Source: Thalassolituus alkanivorans
GTDB taxonomy: Bacteria; Pseudomonadota; Gammaproteobacteria; Pseudomonadales; Oceanobacteraceae
Length of the DNA stretch: 64,000 nt
Reading direction: 5' to 3'
Assembly (NCBI RefSeq): GCF_020447205.1
Contig: NZ_JAJAEL010000044.1
Location: 25,486-89,485 of the forward strand
How positions within the stretch are numbered: the stretch's first letter is position 1; each line of letters starts with the position of its first letter. Positions 35,903 through 45,156 of the stretch are shown one piece after another. Both the position numbers and the translations under genes were made by a program. Below the pieces are notes generated by a model. That model was not told where the DNA came from, did no database searches, and worked only from the letters and a program-made list of their open reading frames with translations.

Positions 35903-35999
35903 AATTTACTCCTGAGTATTCTGCTATCCGGTTGCGCAATGACAATGCGGATTGATTATTTTCGGTAAGCGTTTACGAGGCCGTTAACGCAGCCAGCGA

Positions 36000-36725
36000 T
36001 CAGACTTTGCGGAACATCATATCCCACACCCCATGCCCCAGCTTCTCACCGCGGTTTTCAAACTTGGTCAGCGGGCGGTGCTCCGGACGCGGTACGCAAT
36101 TGCCCTTACCGGCAACGTTTTCATAACCTTCGGCCACATCCATCACTTCCAGCATATGCTCCATATACGGTTCCCAGTCGGTCGCCATATGGAATACGCC
36201 ACCCGGCTTTAAAATACGGCGGATGGTCTGGGCAAATTCGGCCTGCACAATGCGGCGCTTATGGTGCTTTTTCTTGTGCCACGGATCAGGGAAAAACAGC
36301 TGCACGGTATCGATGCTGTTATCCGGAAGCATTTTCAGCACTTCGATCGCATCTTCTTTATAACTGCGCAGGTTGCTGATACCGGCTTCTTCCGCCAGAT
36401 ACAGCAGTGAACCAACACCCGGCAGATGCACTTCCACACCGATAAAATCTTTTTCCGGCGCGGCCGCCGCCATCTGCACCAGCGACTGACCCATGCCGTA
36501 ACCGATTTCCAGCACCACGTGGCCGTCACGGCCAAATACCTCAACCGGATTAATCGCGCCCTGCGCCAGTTCGAGGCCCATTACCGGCCATTGCCGTTCG
36601 AGAGCGCCTTCCTGGCCTTTGGTTAAACGCCCGGCACGGATAACAAAGCTTTTGATACCGCGGCGGTAAACCGGTTTGTCGCCTTCCGCAGCCGCAGCTG
36701 CCGGATTTTCATCATGTTCGCTCAC
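36000..36725 (-). CDS. trmB: tRNA (guanine-N7-)-methyltransferase
   Basis: A 241-residue SAM-dependent enzyme that methylates G46 in the variable loop of tRNAs. Landmarks are [17 protein letters not shown] (SAM motif I), [15 protein letters not shown], the catalytic/tRNA region [21 protein letters not shown] and the [16 protein letters not shown] segment. Translation appears to begin at GTG (36725) with AGG about 9 nt upstream. It is followed on the same strand by nothing closer than the PA4642-family gene, and preceded by the DUF423 gene 18 bp away, probably the same transcript. Confidence 0.93.
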   Translation of the reverse strand: MSEHDENPAAAAAEGDKPVYRRGIKSFVIRAGRLTKGQEGALERQWPVMGLELAQGAINPVEVFGRDGHVVLEIGYGMGQSLVQMAAAAPEKDFIGVEVHLPGVGSLLYLAEEAGISNLRSYKEDAIEVLKMLPDNSIDTVQLFFPDPWHKKKHHKRRIVQAEFAQTIRRILKPGGVFHMATDWEPYMEHMLEVMDVAEGYENVAGKGNCVPRPEHRPLTKFENRGEKLGHGVWDMMFRKV

Positions 36726-36743
36726 GCTAACCTGCCTGAATAA

Positions 36744-37136
36744 TTACAAAGAGTGTGAAGGGGTTTTCAGCTTAACGGCCGCCACCAGCAGCGCCGACCA
36801 GCCCAGCAACCAGCTGACGCCGCCCAGCGGCGTGATCATACCCAGCGGCCGCACACCGCTCAGCGCCAGCAGATACAGGCTGCCGCTGAACAGAATCAGA
36901 CCCAGCAACATCAGCCGCGCCGACCAGCTCAGCCAGCGCGATGGCTGCACCTGCAGCCACAGCGATAAGGCCAGCAGAACCACAGCATGAATCAGGTGAT
37001 ACTGCACCGCGGTCTGGTACACCGTCAGCATATCAGCGCTCAGTACGCCCTTCAGACCATGTGCTCCGAACGCGCCCAGTGCGACGCCGCTGAAGCCTGC
37101 AACGGCGGCGGTGATCAGTGTATTTTTTGCCTGCAT
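36744..37136 (-). CDS. DUF423 small membrane protein (YgdD-like)
   Basis: A 130-residue protein with four hydrophobic helices and the family opening [12 protein letters not shown] (here [13 protein letters not shown]), plus the [13 protein letters not shown] and SGSLYLLAL segments. It is an inner-membrane protein of unknown function found widely in proteobacteria. Divergent from ubiD and 18 bp upstream of trmB in the same direction. Confidence 0.85.
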   Translation of the reverse strand: MQAKNTLITAAVAGFSGVALGAFGAHGLKGVLSADMLTVYQTAVQYHLIHAVVLLALSLWLQVQPSRWLSWSARLMLLGLILFSGSLYLLALSGVRPLGMITPLGGVSWLLGWSALLVAAVKLKTPSHSL

Positions 37137-37247
37137 AAAAAACCCCCTGCGGTTTTGGCCGGCGATTATAAAGGAGCCGGGCGGTCAGGTCATATCCGGA
37201 GCATCTCTGGTATGATGCCGGCAGTTGAAAAGCCTGTGGAAGTGCCT

Positions 37248-38711
37248 GTGAAATACACCGACCTGCGCGACTTTATTAAATCGCTGGAAAAACGTGGCGA
37301 ACTGAAACGCATCCGTTATCCGGTTGATCCGCATCTGGAAATGACCGAAATCGCCGACCGTGTGCTGCGTGCCGGCGGTCCGGCGCTGCTGTTTGAAAAT
37401 CCCAAAGGTTATGACATGCCGGTTCTGGCCAACCTGTTCGGTACGCCGAAACGGGTGGCGCTGGGCATGGGTGAAGAGTCGGTGGAAGCGCTGCGCGATA
37501 TCGGTCAGCTGCTGGCGTTCTTAAAAGAACCCGAGCCACCCAAGGGCATGAAAGACGCCTGGGAAAAGCTGCCGATCTTTAAAAAAGTGCTGTCGATGGG
37601 GCCGAAAGAAGTACGTAAGGCGCCCTGTCAGGATGTGGTGCTCGAAGGGGATGACGTCGATCTGAGCAAAATTCCGGTACAGCACTGCTGGCCCGGCGAT
37701 GCCGGTCCGTTAATTACCTGGCCGCTGGTGATTACCAAAGGGCCGCATAAAGAGCGCCATAATTTAGGTATTTATCGTCAGCAGGTGATCGCTAAAAACA
37801 AGGTGATTATGCGCTGGCTCAGCCATCGCGGCGGCGCGCTGGATTTTCTTGAGTGGCAGAAGGCCCATCCGGGCGAATCCTTCCCAGTGACTGTCGCGCT
37901 GGGCGCCGACCCGGCCACCATTCTCGGTGCCGTCACGCCGGTGCCGGATACCCTGAGCGAATACGCTTTTGCCGGCCTGCTGCGCGACAGCAAGACCGAG
38001 CTGGTAAAAAGTATCGGCAACGACCTGCTGGTACCGGCCTCGGCCGAAATCGTACTCGAAGGGGTGATTCATCCGGGCGAGATGGCACCAGAGGGGCCAT
38101 TCGGTGACCACACCGGCTATTACAACGAGGTCGATGAGTTCCCGGTATTTACCGTCGAGCGCATTACCCACCGCAAAGACCCGATTTACCACAGCACCTA
38201 CACCGGCCGGCCGCCGGATGAGCCGGCCATTCTCGGCGTGGCGCTGAACGAAGTCTTTGTGCCGATTCTGCAGAAGCAGTTTCCGGAAATCGTCGATTTC
38301 TACCTGCCGCCGGAAGGCTGTTCCTACCGCATGGCGGTGGTGAGCATGAAGAAACAATACCCGGGTCATGCCAAGCGCGTGATGATGGGCGTGTGGTCGT
38401 TCCTGCGCCAGTTTATGTACACCAAGTTTGTGATTGTGGTGGACGATGACGTAAACACCCGCAACTGGGAAGACGTGATCTGGGCCATTACCACCCGTAT
38501 GGACCCGGCACGTGACACCACGCTGATCGAAAACACACCGATTGATTACCTCGACTTTGCCTCGCCGGTATCGGGCCTGGGCTCGAAGATGGGTCTGGAT
38601 GCCACCAACAAATGGCCGGGTGAAACCAGCCGTGAATGGGGCACGCCAATCGTGATGGATCAGGACGTGAAAAATAAGGTCGACGAAATCTGGGATCAGC
38701 TGGGGTTATGA
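37248..38711 (+). CDS. ubiD: 4-hydroxy-3-polyprenylbenzoate decarboxylase
   Basis: A 487-residue prenylated-FMN-dependent decarboxylase of ubiquinone biosynthesis. The family start [21 protein letters not shown] follows a GTG start codon at 37248 with GGAAG 5 nt upstream; an alternative ATG at 37212 would add twelve residues. The [31 protein letters not shown] and [13 protein letters not shown] segments match UbiD. Its stop overlaps the next gene's ATG (ATGA), which encodes a ferredoxin-flavin reductase that may supply reduced flavin for the cofactor. No ubiX lies in the window. Confidence 0.94.
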   Translation: MKYTDLRDFIKSLEKRGELKRIRYPVDPHLEMTEIADRVLRAGGPALLFENPKGYDMPVLANLFGTPKRVALGMGEESVEALRDIGQLLAFLKEPEPPKGMKDAWEKLPIFKKVLSMGPKEVRKAPCQDVVLEGDDVDLSKIPVQHCWPGDAGPLITWPLVITKGPHKERHNLGIYRQQVIAKNKVIMRWLSHRGGALDFLEWQKAHPGESFPVTVALGADPATILGAVTPVPDTLSEYAFAGLLRDSKTELVKSIGNDLLVPASAEIVLEGVIHPGEMAPEGPFGDHTGYYNEVDEFPVFTVERITHRKDPIYHSTYTGRPPDEPAILGVALNEVFVPILQKQFPEIVDFYLPPEGCSYRMAVVSMKKQYPGHAKRVMMGVWSFLRQFMYTKFVIVVDDDVNTRNWEDVIWAITTRMDPARDTTLIENTPIDYLDFASPVSGLGSKMGLDATNKWPGETSREWGTPIVMDQDVKNKVDEIWDQLGL

Positions 38712-39748
38712 CGCTCCATACCGTCACCTTCCGACCATCCGGGGCGCGTATCCGCTGTGCCCCGGATCAGACCATCGCCGAGGCCGCGCTGGAGCAGGGC
38801 GTGATCGTGCCGGTCAGCTGCGAAAACGCGATCTGCCAGATCTGTCAGGGGGAAAGACTTGCCGGAGCGTTCAGCTTTCGCAACTCTCTGGGTCAGACCA
38901 TACTTGAGCAAGACAATCAGGTATTATGCTGCGTCGCCCAACCCCAGACCGATGTTGAGATATATATGGCCGATGTTTACGCCCCCAACCACAAGCCACA
39001 GGTCAGCCTGGCCTGTCAGATTCCTGCCGTGGAACTGCTGGGCGATGATATCTGGCGCATAGAATTACTCACCCCGGCCGGCAAGAGCGCCGATTTCTGG
39101 CCCGGCCAGTACCTGCTGCTGCACGTGCGCGACGAACAGGGTAACGAAGAGCAGGTGCCGTTCTCCATCGCCTGCGCACCGGGCAGCATGAACAACACCG
39201 ACCCGCGTAAGATAGAACTGCACATCGCTAACAGCAGCGACAACGCCCTGCGCATTATTAACTTCCTGCGCGACGCCGTGGTAGCGAGAGTAACTCTGCC
39301 AGCCGGCGATTGTTTTATCAGTAAGCTATTTATTCAGCAGCATAAAGACCAGCCACTGGTCATGGTGGCGGCCGGCAGTGGTTTCTCACAGATTAAAGCC
39401 CTGATAGAAGGAGCGCTGGCGCTGAACCCGCAGCAGGAAATTCACCTGTATTGGTCCAATCGTGGAGCCGAAGGCTTCTATCTGGCCAACCTGCCCCTGC
39501 AGTGGGCACAACAGTATGCGAACTTTCATTACCACCCGATTATCGAACAGCAGAGCGAAGGCTGGCATGGCCGCGCCGGCTGGATTTATCAGGTGATTCA
39601 CGAAGACTTTGCCGATCTGAGCCAGGTACAGATGTTCGCCTGCGGCTCACCGAATATGGTGTACGGCACCCTCGATCAGCTGGCACCGCTGGGCCTGACC
39701 CGTGCCAATATGCACTCCGATGTCTTTGCCTATGCACCACGCGACTGA
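38708..39748 (+). CDS. 2Fe-2S ferredoxin-NAD(P)H-flavin reductase fusion (Fre-like)
   Basis: A 346-residue protein. The N-terminal plant-type ferredoxin domain (~1-90) has a [10 protein letters not shown] cluster (C-x4-C-x2-C) and a fourth Cys in VLCCVAQ. The FAD-binding module has [11 protein letters not shown] and [10 protein letters not shown], and the NAD(P)H-binding module has [16 protein letters not shown] and ends near [12 protein letters not shown]. It overlaps ubiD by four bases. Similar ubiD-linked reductases occur in pseudomonads and are thought to provide reduced flavin or electrons; the physiological acceptor is not proven. Confidence 0.85.
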   Translation: MTLHTVTFRPSGARIRCAPDQTIAEAALEQGVIVPVSCENAICQICQGERLAGAFSFRNSLGQTILEQDNQVLCCVAQPQTDVEIYMADVYAPNHKPQVSLACQIPAVELLGDDIWRIELLTPAGKSADFWPGQYLLLHVRDEQGNEEQVPFSIACAPGSMNNTDPRKIELHIANSSDNALRIINFLRDAVVARVTLPAGDCFISKLFIQQHKDQPLVMVAAGSGFSQIKALIEGALALNPQQEIHLYWSNRGAEGFYLANLPLQWAQQYANFHYHPIIEQQSEGWHGRAGWIYQVIHEDFADLSQVQMFACGSPNMVYGTLDQLAPLGLTRANMHSDVFAYAPRD

Positions 39749-39786
39749 CGATCAACTATCCCCTTACCTGCCAATCAGGAGCTTAT

Positions 39787-40614
39787 ATGAACTGGACCTT
39801 CACCATTAATCCGCAGCAGTTATGGGAAACCTATATTCTGCCCTGGGGTACACAGATAGTACTGGCGCTGCTGATTTTTATTATCGGCCGCATGCTGGCG
39901 GGCTTTGTTACCCGTACCACCACCAAAGCGCTTGAGCGCGCCCGCCTCGATCCGATTCTGATCAGCTTTCTGGCCACGGTGATGAACAGCACACTGGTGC
40001 TGCTGGTTATTGTTTTTGCCCTGTCACAACTCGGGCTCGACACCACCTCACTGGTTGCCCTGCTCGGTGCCGCCGGTCTGGCCGTTGGCCTGGCGCTGAA
40101 GGATTCTTTGTCACACTTTGCTGCCGGCGTAATGCTGATTGTGTTCCGGCCGTTCAAGCTGGGTGATTATGTTGAAGTGGGTGGTGTGGCCGGCTCGGTG
40201 GATAAGATCACCATTTTCAGCACCCGTCTGAAAACCCCGGACAACAAAGTCGTCACCGTGCCAAACGGCAATGTGTTCGGCAACACCATGATCAACTACT
40301 CCGAAGAAGCGACGCGCCGGATCGATATGGTGATCGGCATCAGCTATGGCTCCGATCTGTTAAAAGCGAAGAGCATTCTGGAAGAACTGGTCAAAGACCA
40401 TGACAAAGTGCTGAAAGATCCGGCCTATAAAATTGCCGTCTCCGAGCTGGCCGATTCCTCGGTGAACTTTATCGTGCGCCCATGGGTAAAAGCCGAAGAC
40501 TACTGGGATGTACGCTTCCAGCTGACCGAAAGCATCAAGCTGCGCTTTGATGCCGAAGGCATTGAGATTCCGTTCCCGCAGATGGATGTACATTGGCATA
40601 AAGACGTCGCCTGA
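39787..40614 (+). CDS. mscS: Small-conductance mechanosensitive channel MscS
   Basis: A 275-residue channel with three membrane helices. The third pore helix reads LLGAAGLAVGLALKDSLSHFAAG, the expected glycine/alanine-rich TM3. The cytoplasmic beta domain (RPFKLGDYVEVGGV) and alpha/beta vestibule domain ending near PFPQMDVHWHKD follow. It opens on membrane tension during hypo-osmotic shock. AGGAG lies 7 nt before the ATG at 39787; the frame extends further upstream but only as antisense-type sequence overlapping the previous gene. Confidence 0.94.
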   Translation: MNWTFTINPQQLWETYILPWGTQIVLALLIFIIGRMLAGFVTRTTTKALERARLDPILISFLATVMNSTLVLLVIVFALSQLGLDTTSLVALLGAAGLAVGLALKDSLSHFAAGVMLIVFRPFKLGDYVEVGGVAGSVDKITIFSTRLKTPDNKVVTVPNGNVFGNTMINYSEEATRRIDMVIGISYGSDLLKAKSILEELVKDHDKVLKDPAYKIAVSELADSSVNFIVRPWVKAEDYWDVRFQLTESIKLRFDAEGIEIPFPQMDVHWHKDVA

Positions 40615-40635
40615 TTCCTGCCTCGTCAGGCGCAG

Positions 40636-41544
40636 TTAACCGGCTTTCTGGTCAGACCAGCGCTCATCATTCAGCCTGGTCACCAGAAAATCGAGAAAAC
40701 TGCGCAGCAGCGGCGACATCTGCTTACGGGTGGCATACACAGCGTAAATGCCGAGCTGTACCGGCTCGTAATCGCTGAGCAATGCCACCAGCTCACCACG
40801 CTCAAGATAATCAGCCACAGACCACACTGGCTGCAGGCTGATACCACCGCCAAGCAGGGTGTTGTGCAGCAGAAGATTTGACTGGTTGGCACTCAGATTA
40901 CCACTCACCGCCACTGACTCTGGCCCCTCCGCTCCCCGGAACTGCCACAGGCTTTTGCCAAAATAGGTATAGGTCAGACAGTTATGGCGGGACAGATCCG
41001 CGACCTGTTGCGGAGTCCCCTGTTGTTGCAGATAAGCCGGACTGGCGCACACCACAGAACGGCAGACACCCAGCCTGCGTGCCACCAGATTCGGGTCCAG
41101 ATCATTGGTAATGCGCAACGCCAGATCAATCCCTTCTTCCACCAGATTCACGGTGCGGTCCAGCTGCAGAATCTCTATCGCGGTTCCCGGCCAGCGAGCC
41201 AGATACTCATGCACCGCATCCATCAACACCGCATGCGCCAGTGAATAGCTGCAGGTGATCCGCAATTGTCCGCGTGGCGCCTCGCCCTCATGGTTAGCGA
41301 GCTGCGCCATCTCTTCACCCAAAGCCAGCATGCCACGCGCACGCTGCAGAGCTTCTTCCCCCGTTGCCGTCAGGCTCTGGCGTCGGGTTGTGCGGTGCAG
41401 CAGCCGCGCTCCCATCCATTCTTCCAGCTCGGCCAGATAGCGTGACACCATGGCCCGGGACATATTTAGCCGTTCAGCAGCCGCACTCAGGCTGCCCCGC
41501 TCAACCACCGCAACAAAGACCTGCAACGCTGTCAGTCGATCCAT
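40636..41544 (-). CDS. LysR-family transcriptional regulator
   Basis: A 302-residue regulator. The N-terminal helix-turn-helix (MDRLTALQVFVAVVERGSLS, AAERLNMSRAMVSRYLAELE) is followed by the effector-binding domain with CSYSLAHAVL and LALRITNDLDPNLVARRL segments. This resembles the DsdC/PecT-like branch that contains many DoxX/MBL-linked regulators. I take the ATG at 41544, which begins the canonical N-terminus. It is transcribed divergently from the MBL-fold gene (107 bp apart), the usual layout for a LysR regulator and its target. Confidence 0.88.
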   Translation of the reverse strand: MDRLTALQVFVAVVERGSLSAAAERLNMSRAMVSRYLAELEEWMGARLLHRTTRRQSLTATGEEALQRARGMLALGEEMAQLANHEGEAPRGQLRITCSYSLAHAVLMDAVHEYLARWPGTAIEILQLDRTVNLVEEGIDLALRITNDLDPNLVARRLGVCRSVVCASPAYLQQQGTPQQVADLSRHNCLTYTYFGKSLWQFRGAEGPESVAVSGNLSANQSNLLLHNTLLGGGISLQPVWSVADYLERGELVALLSDYEPVQLGIYAVYATRKQMSPLLRSFLDFLVTRLNDERWSDQKAG

Positions 41545-41651
41545 AGATATGTCCGGATTATGCAATAGTGAAGTCACCATTATGCTGTATTTGATACTGA
41601 TTTGATTCAATAGACTGGCTCCATTCACTCTTTCCAGTCAGAGAAACAACC

Positions 41652-42509
41652 ATGAACAAACTCTTAGCTTTTATGACACTGGCAACCGCCGTGCTGAGCA
41701 ACATCACAAACGCGGGGGCACTCAGCGTTCAGGTTTACAATCCCGGTGAGCAGGCCGTATTCCCGGTCACCTCGACCCTGATAAGCGGTGAAAAAGAAGC
41801 CATCCTGATCGATGCTCAGTTTGATGTGCATAATGGCCAGAAACTGGCCGGACTGATCAAAGCCAGTGGCAAAGTTCTGACGACCATTTTTATCAGCGGC
41901 GGTGATCCTGATTTCTATTTTGGTCTTGAGCCTGTTCTGGCGGCCTCCCCCCAGGCCAGAGTCGTGGCCAGCCAGCACGTGGTGGATCATATTGTTAAAA
42001 CCAAAGATGCCAAGCTCGCCTACTGGGGCCCGATACTCGCCGATGCGGCACCGCAAACGCTGACGGTGCCAAAGGTAATGACCAGTAACCAGCTGACACT
42101 GGAAGGCGAAAATATTGAGATAAAAGCAATGAACACCCCCAGTGCTTTTATCTGGATTCCATCGTCGAAAACCGCACTGGGCGGCGTGGCTATTCACAGT
42201 GGTCTGCACGTATGGATGGCCGACAGCCAGACCCCGGCTGCCCGTGCGCAGTGGCTTTCAACCCTGAACGGATTGCTGGCCCTGCAGCCTGAACGGGTGG
42301 TACCCGGACATTTTCACGGCGCGGAACCAGAAGGAGCCTCCGCCGTTCAGTTTACCCGTGACTATATCCTGCGCTTTGAGGCAGAGCTGGCCACAGCACA
42401 CACCTCAGCAGACCTGATCAAAGCAATGACACAAGCCTACCCTCAGCTTCCGGCTGATGACGGCCTGACGATCAGCGCTAAAGTCGCGACCGGCGAAATG
42501 AGCTGGTAG
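41652..42509 (+). CDS. MBL-fold protein with altered metal site, exported
   Basis: A 285-residue protein with an N-terminal signal peptide (residues ~1-22, ending near TNAGA). The fold follows a family of secreted metallo-beta-lactamase-like proteins: AILIDAQFD, TTIFISGGDPDFYFGL at the usual HxHxDH position, HSGLHVWMADSQ and VVPGHFHGAEP. Two histidines expected in the first motif are replaced by glycines, leaving only the aspartates, while the later GH and H residues remain. It may therefore bind one metal, a different metal, or have lost hydrolase function. It is encoded divergently from a LysR regulator that probably controls it. Confidence 0.75.
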   Translation: MNKLLAFMTLATAVLSNITNAGALSVQVYNPGEQAVFPVTSTLISGEKEAILIDAQFDVHNGQKLAGLIKASGKVLTTIFISGGDPDFYFGLEPVLAASPQARVVASQHVVDHIVKTKDAKLAYWGPILADAAPQTLTVPKVMTSNQLTLEGENIEIKAMNTPSAFIWIPSSKTALGGVAIHSGLHVWMADSQTPAARAQWLSTLNGLLALQPERVVPGHFHGAEPEGASAVQFTRDYILRFEAELATAHTSADLIKAMTQAYPQLPADDGLTISAKVATGEMSW

Positions 42510-42516
42510 CCTGATA

Positions 42517-42553
42517 CATGAACGGCCGCAGGCACAGATTGCGGCCGTTCATG
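42517..42553 (+). terminator. Perfect 14-bp hairpin after the MBL-fold gene
   Basis: CATGAACGGCCGCA (42517-42530) pairs with its exact complement at 42540-42553 around a 9-nt loop. There is no T-run, so it may act as a Rho-dependent or processing element. Confidence 0.5.
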
Positions 42554-42643
42554 TCGCAGACGTTCGTCTATCCGACCAATGGTTAAAAGTCATTTATGCC
42601 ATGCGGGAGGATGATAGCGGGCTGACTTTCAGGAGAGAGCCCT

Positions 42644-43918
42644 ATGCCCGCTGCATTCTTCCGCACCACCATCTGCCTGCTGCTGGCACTGCCATTTGCC
42701 ATGCCACAGGCCATTCAGGCCGCACCCGCCGGTGACAGCGTAAAACTCGGTCTCAACTATCCCTCCAGCGGGCGCTATAAAGAACAGGGCCTGGCTCAGG
42801 CGCGCGGCGCTTTACTGGCCATCGAAGAACTCAATGCCGGCAGCGGTATCCTTGGCCGCCCGGTTGAACTGCTGACCGCCAACTCCGCCTCTAAACCCGA
42901 TAAAGCCGTCGAAAACGTCGATGCCCTCGCCGCGCAGCATGTATCCATGCTGTTTGGCGGTTCATCCAGTGCGGTGGCCATTGCTGCCGGTAAACAGGCT
43001 GCCAAACACGATCTGCTCTATTTCGGCACCCTGACCTACGCCAACGAAACCACCGGTGCCGAAGGGCATAAACACATGTTCCGCGAAACCTATAATGCGC
43101 ACATGGCGGCCAAGGCACTGGCGTCTTATCTGAATGACAGCCTGCAGGGCAAAAAGCTGTTTTATCTGACCGCCGATTACAGCTGGGGCTGGTCGACCGA
43201 AGAGTCACTGCGCACCTTCACCAAAACCACCGATACCAGTGCTCACCCTAGCGTGCGTGTAACTTATCCGCGTCCGCGTGATGGTGATATGCGCACCGCA
43301 CTGGAAGCCGCGCGCGACTCCGGTGCCGATGTACTGATGCTGGTACAGTTTGGTGATGATATGGCGCTGGCACTGCATGCAGCTCAGCAGATGGGCCTGA
43401 AAGACAAGATGACCATTATCGTGCCCAATCTGACCCTGGGCATGGCCAAGTCGGCCGGTTCCGGCATTATGGAAGGCGTTATCGGGGCTGTGCCCTGGTG
43501 CTGGCAGGTGCCTTACCGCTACGACTATCCGCAAGGTAAAGCCTTTGTTGAAGCCTTCGTGACTAAATACGGCGCCTATCCGTCAAGCTCTGCGGCATCG
43601 GCCTACAACATCGTCTATCAGTTTAAGGCTGCCGCGGAACGTGCTGGCTCACTGAACACCGGCAAGCTGATCAAAGCACTGGAAGGCCACCGCTACAGCA
43701 GCCTCAAAGATGAACAGGAATGGCGCGCCTTTGACCATCAGAACGTACAGAGCGTTTATGTGGTACGCAGCCGTCCGCGTAACGAGATTCTGCAGAGCAA
43801 TCTGCACGAGGATTTCTTTGAGATTCTGGCCCGCCTGCCGGGCAACGAGGCCGCGCAAAGCCTGAGTGAATGGCAGGCCGAACGCCGCGCCGCGGGTAAA
43901 CAACTAGCGCTGGAATAA
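42644..43918 (+). CDS. ABC-type branched-chain amino acid/urea-like binding protein, orphan
   Basis: A 424-residue periplasmic-binding-fold type I protein with a clear signal peptide (cleavage near AIQAAPAG, residue ~28). The domain begins VKLGLNYPSSGRYKEQGL, and the core has SSSAVAIAAGKQAAKH, TLTYANETTG and YTADYSWGWS-type segments (here YLTADYSWGW). It resembles LivJ/UrtA binding proteins. No permease or ATPase genes flank it, so it either feeds a distant transporter or serves a sensor. It lies between two hairpins with its own ribosome site. Confidence 0.82.
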   Translation: MPAAFFRTTICLLLALPFAMPQAIQAAPAGDSVKLGLNYPSSGRYKEQGLAQARGALLAIEELNAGSGILGRPVELLTANSASKPDKAVENVDALAAQHVSMLFGGSSSAVAIAAGKQAAKHDLLYFGTLTYANETTGAEGHKHMFRETYNAHMAAKALASYLNDSLQGKKLFYLTADYSWGWSTEESLRTFTKTTDTSAHPSVRVTYPRPRDGDMRTALEAARDSGADVLMLVQFGDDMALALHAAQQMGLKDKMTIIVPNLTLGMAKSAGSGIMEGVIGAVPWCWQVPYRYDYPQGKAFVEAFVTKYGAYPSSSAASAYNIVYQFKAAAERAGSLNTGKLIKALEGHRYSSLKDEQEWRAFDHQNVQSVYVVRSRPRNEILQSNLHEDFFEILARLPGNEAAQSLSEWQAERRAAGKQLALE

Positions 43919-43932
43919 CGCCAGAACAATAA

Positions 43933-43953
43933 CGGCCGGTCAGTGACCGGCCG
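43933..43953. terminator. 9-bp hairpin between convergent genes
   Basis: CGGCCGGTC (43933-43941) pairs with GACCGGCCG (43945-43953) across a 3-nt loop. It sits between the binding-protein gene and hemY, which converge. T-runs are weak on both sides. Confidence 0.5.
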
Positions 43954-43965
43954 CATCGTCCTCAG

Positions 43966-45156
43966 TTAACGCAGCGCCAGCTGGAAGTGCTCACAGGCAC
44001 GGGATTCATTGCCTTCGGCCAGCAACACCTTACCCATTTCCGCATGCAGCTCCGGCAAGCCTTTGATACGCAGGCCGGTCTGCAGGTATTCCTGCGCCTT
44101 GTCGAGATCGTTTAGACGCAGTGCCAGACGCCCCAGAATCAGCAGCAGTTGTGGATCGTTCGGCCGCTCCTGTAACTGCTGCTCAGCAAACAACAGCTGG
44201 CGGCTGGCGTCTTCGCCTTTCAGTGTGCCGTACAGGCTGATCAGCTCATCGTGCCAGACGTATTTCAGTGCATTGCGCAGTTCATGCTCGGCCAGCGCTT
44301 CTTCGTTCTGCTCGATCAGCAGTTCAATATAGCGACGGGTGATCGGCAGTGAATAACGCAGCTGACGGGGAATATCGTGAAACAGGCGCTTCAGCTCCGC
44401 CACTCCCTGACCCGGGCGCTGGCCATGGCCACGCACCGCCCGTTCCAGCAATTGCAGGTGAACGTTCTCTTCCAGCTCTTTGATCTTATCGGCCGGAATT
44501 TTGGTGGCCTTACGCAGCAGCGGCAGCAGCTCGTGTAATGCCACCCAGTCCTGCAGGTCGAGGTAGGTTTTTACCAGCAGCTTCAGCAGGTAGGCATGTT
44601 TCGGGTGTTTCTGACGCAAACGCAGCAATACCGCCAGCGCCTGTTCTTTCTGGCCGCGCGAATTCAGCAACTCGGCCTGAGTCAGGCCGACGGCCAGCTC
44701 GGCGCCTTTGGTGCTCTGACTGGCAGCTTTCAGCCATTCATCGGCGGCTTCCATTTTGCCCTGCTCGTAAGCCGCGCGGGCCGCTGCCAGGTAATTGATT
44801 AACGGCGTATCGGAGTCGTCAGCGGTCAGGGTCAGCAGACGCTCGGCACGGCGCCACTGGCCCTGTGCCAGACTCAGCAGGCCGCGTGTGGTCTGACGGC
44901 GGGCACGCTGGTTACGGCGCTGACGGCGCCATTCGTTAAAACGCCAGTCGCTGCCCAGCAGCAACAGACTGAAACGCAGCAGCATGTACATCAGCAGCAT
45001 GGCGATCATCACCAGACCGATAAAGACCCACAGACTGGTTTCCAGCGTGTAGTTATTCCAGCTCAGCAGTACGTAGCCGGCATCCAGTCTGACCAGTGTT
45101 CCGGTAATCAGCCCCAGCCCCACTGTAAGAACCAGAAACAGCAGCAATACCCTCAT
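43966..45156 (-). CDS. hemY: HemY-type tetratricopeptide membrane protein (haem cluster)
   Basis: A 396-residue protein. Two N-terminal membrane helices (~1-22 and ~40-66) are followed by a HemY N-terminal domain (WRFNEWRRQRRNQRARRQTTRG) and TPR-like helical repeats to the C-terminus. Despite its name this enterobacterial-type HemY is not protoporphyrinogen oxidase; it acts in a late, still unclear step linked to haem synthesis. It overlaps hemX by four bases (ATGA). Order hemC-hemD-hemX-hemY is the classic operon. Confidence 0.9.
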   Translation of the reverse strand: MRVLLLFLVLTVGLGLITGTLVRLDAGYVLLSWNNYTLETSLWVFIGLVMIAMLLMYMLLRFSLLLLGSDWRFNEWRRQRRNQRARRQTTRGLLSLAQGQWRRAERLLTLTADDSDTPLINYLAAARAAYEQGKMEAADEWLKAASQSTKGAELAVGLTQAELLNSRGQKEQALAVLLRLRQKHPKHAYLLKLLVKTYLDLQDWVALHELLPLLRKATKIPADKIKELEENVHLQLLERAVRGHGQRPGQGVAELKRLFHDIPRQLRYSLPITRRYIELLIEQNEEALAEHELRNALKYVWHDELISLYGTLKGEDASRQLLFAEQQLQERPNDPQLLLILGRLALRLNDLDKAQEYLQTGLRIKGLPELHAEMGKVLLAEGNESRACEHFQLALR

